NCBI GenBank assembly: GCA_963682055.1
Contig: OY821750.1
Span: 33,406,081-33,470,080 of the forward strand
Source of the DNA: Primula veris
Taxonomy: Eukaryota > Streptophyta > Magnoliopsida > Ericales > Primulaceae
DNA length: 64,000 nucleotides
Direction: 5' to 3'
Both the position numbers and the translations under genes were made by a program. Of this stretch, positions 63,461 to 64,000 are shown piece after piece; the first letter of the stretch is position 1; each line of letters starts with the position of its first letter. The notes below the pieces were generated by a model, which was not told the DNA's origin, searched no databases, and saw only the letters and a program-made list of their open reading frames with translations.

Positions 63461-63936
63461 CAAACCCTAAACCCTAAACCCTAAAACCTAAACCCTAAAT
63501 TACAAACCCTAACCCCTAAACCCTAACCCCTAAACCCTAAACCCTAAACCCTAAACCTTGAACCCTAAACTCTAAATTACAAGCCCTAAACCCTAAACCC
63601 TAAATTACAAACCCTAAACCCTAAACCCTAAATTACACACCCTAAACCCTAAATTCTAAACCCTGAAACCTAAACCCTAAATTACAAACCCTAACCCTAA
63701 ACCCTAAACCCTAAATTACAAACCACTTACCCTAAACCCTAAAATCTAAACCGTAAACCATAAACCCTAATTTACAAACCCTAAACCCTAAATTACAAAC
63801 CATAAACCCTAAACCCTAAATTACAAACCCTAAACCCTAAACCCTATATTAAAAACCATAAACCCTAAATTACAAACCCTAAACCCTAAACCCTAAACCC
63901 TAAACCCTAAACCCTAAACCCTAAAAAACCCTAAAT
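63461..63936. repeat. Telomere-like (CCCTAAA)n array, right copy
   Basis: About 475 bp of CCCTAAA and variants (for example ACCCTAAATTACAAA) lie 170 bp downstream of the PMD stop. The array is about 28 bp shorter than in the left copy, consistent with four fewer heptamers. Confidence 0.95.
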
Positions 63937-63954
63937 ATTCTGAAATACATACAA

Positions 63955-64000
63955 ACCGTACATTTAATGTACGGTTTGTACAGATTTCATACAAACCGTA
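63955..64000. repeat. CCGTACATT/AATGTACGG palindrome, cut by window end
   Basis: One complete hairpin motif lies at 63957-63976. A second begins at 63996 and is cut by the window end. They correspond to 2531-2590 in the left copy. Confidence 0.85.

Larger units (their letters stand above)
59349..64000 (+). mobile_element. MULE DNA transposon carrying a PMD gene, right copy (partial)
   Basis: This is the inverted counterpart of the left element, in plus orientation, starting GGTGACTTTTT at 59349. The window ends inside the palindrome cluster upstream of its transposase gene. From the terminus to the PMD stop it measures 3940 bp against 4837 bp on the left. The 897-bp difference equals sixteen 56-bp units plus one base (the extra A near 7569 on the left). 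The encoded PMD proteins are identical. The nine bases before the terminus (ATTTGATAT, 59340-59348) are the predicted target-site duplication and differ from those at the left copy, so these are separate insertions. Confidence 0.93.

Overview
The window is nuclear DNA of a flowering plant, most likely a eudicot and possibly an asterid. The reasons are AT-rich spacer, GT-AG introns of 80 bp to 2.4 kb, many (TA)n and (GA)n microsatellites, TTTAGGG-type telomere repeats, and genes that match Arabidopsis families almost exon by exon. The species cannot be fixed from sequence alone.

Layout. Both edges are copies of the same large Mutator-like DNA transposon (MULE), in opposite orientation: 1-8121 and 59349-64000, each cut by a window edge. 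In the left copy, all genes on the minus strand, it holds a DDE transposase with an N-terminal zinc finger and a SWIM finger (1-1880). Next comes a promoter region of 178-bp tandem repeats, palindromes and a 0.5-kb telomere-like array. A four-exon gene for a plant mobile domain (PMD) protein follows (3285-5633), then a 56-bp minisatellite and a subterminal 143-bp palindrome 40 bp from the terminus. The right copy encodes an identical PMD protein but has about 11 minisatellite units against about 27 on the left, and a telomere-like array about 28 bp shorter.

The 51 kb between the two elements is ordinary gene space. In order it holds a two-CxxC microprotein (+, 12820), ribosomal protein L7/uL30 (-, 16022-18177, with a probable 5'UTR intron and a telo-box/site II promoter), a LisH plus SRP40-C nucleolar phosphoprotein (+, 20850-26935) and a xyloglucan endotransglucosylase/hydrolase (+, 30513-33057). 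Then come a secreted peptide with a tandem Cys-rich repeat (+, 34569-34832), plastid isoamylase 3 (-, 36143-44739, 18 exons), a SAUR protein with an odd acidic tail (-, 46857-47270), galacturonokinase (+, 50598-55749, 14 exons) and a BET1-type SNARE (-, 56599-58123). All coding joins were worked out by hand from GT/AG sites and reading-frame continuity.

The genes do not form one pathway. Three act on carbohydrates (XTH on wall xyloglucan, ISA3 on starch, GalAK on salvaged galacturonate), which is probably chance. The most unusual part is the transposon: a probably intact transposase gene (its 3' end is off-window) beside an intact PMD gene, with telomere-like, palindromic and minisatellite DNA packed into its regulatory regions, in two near-identical inverted copies. 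The right copy lies only about 80 bp outside the probable 5' exon of the SNARE gene.
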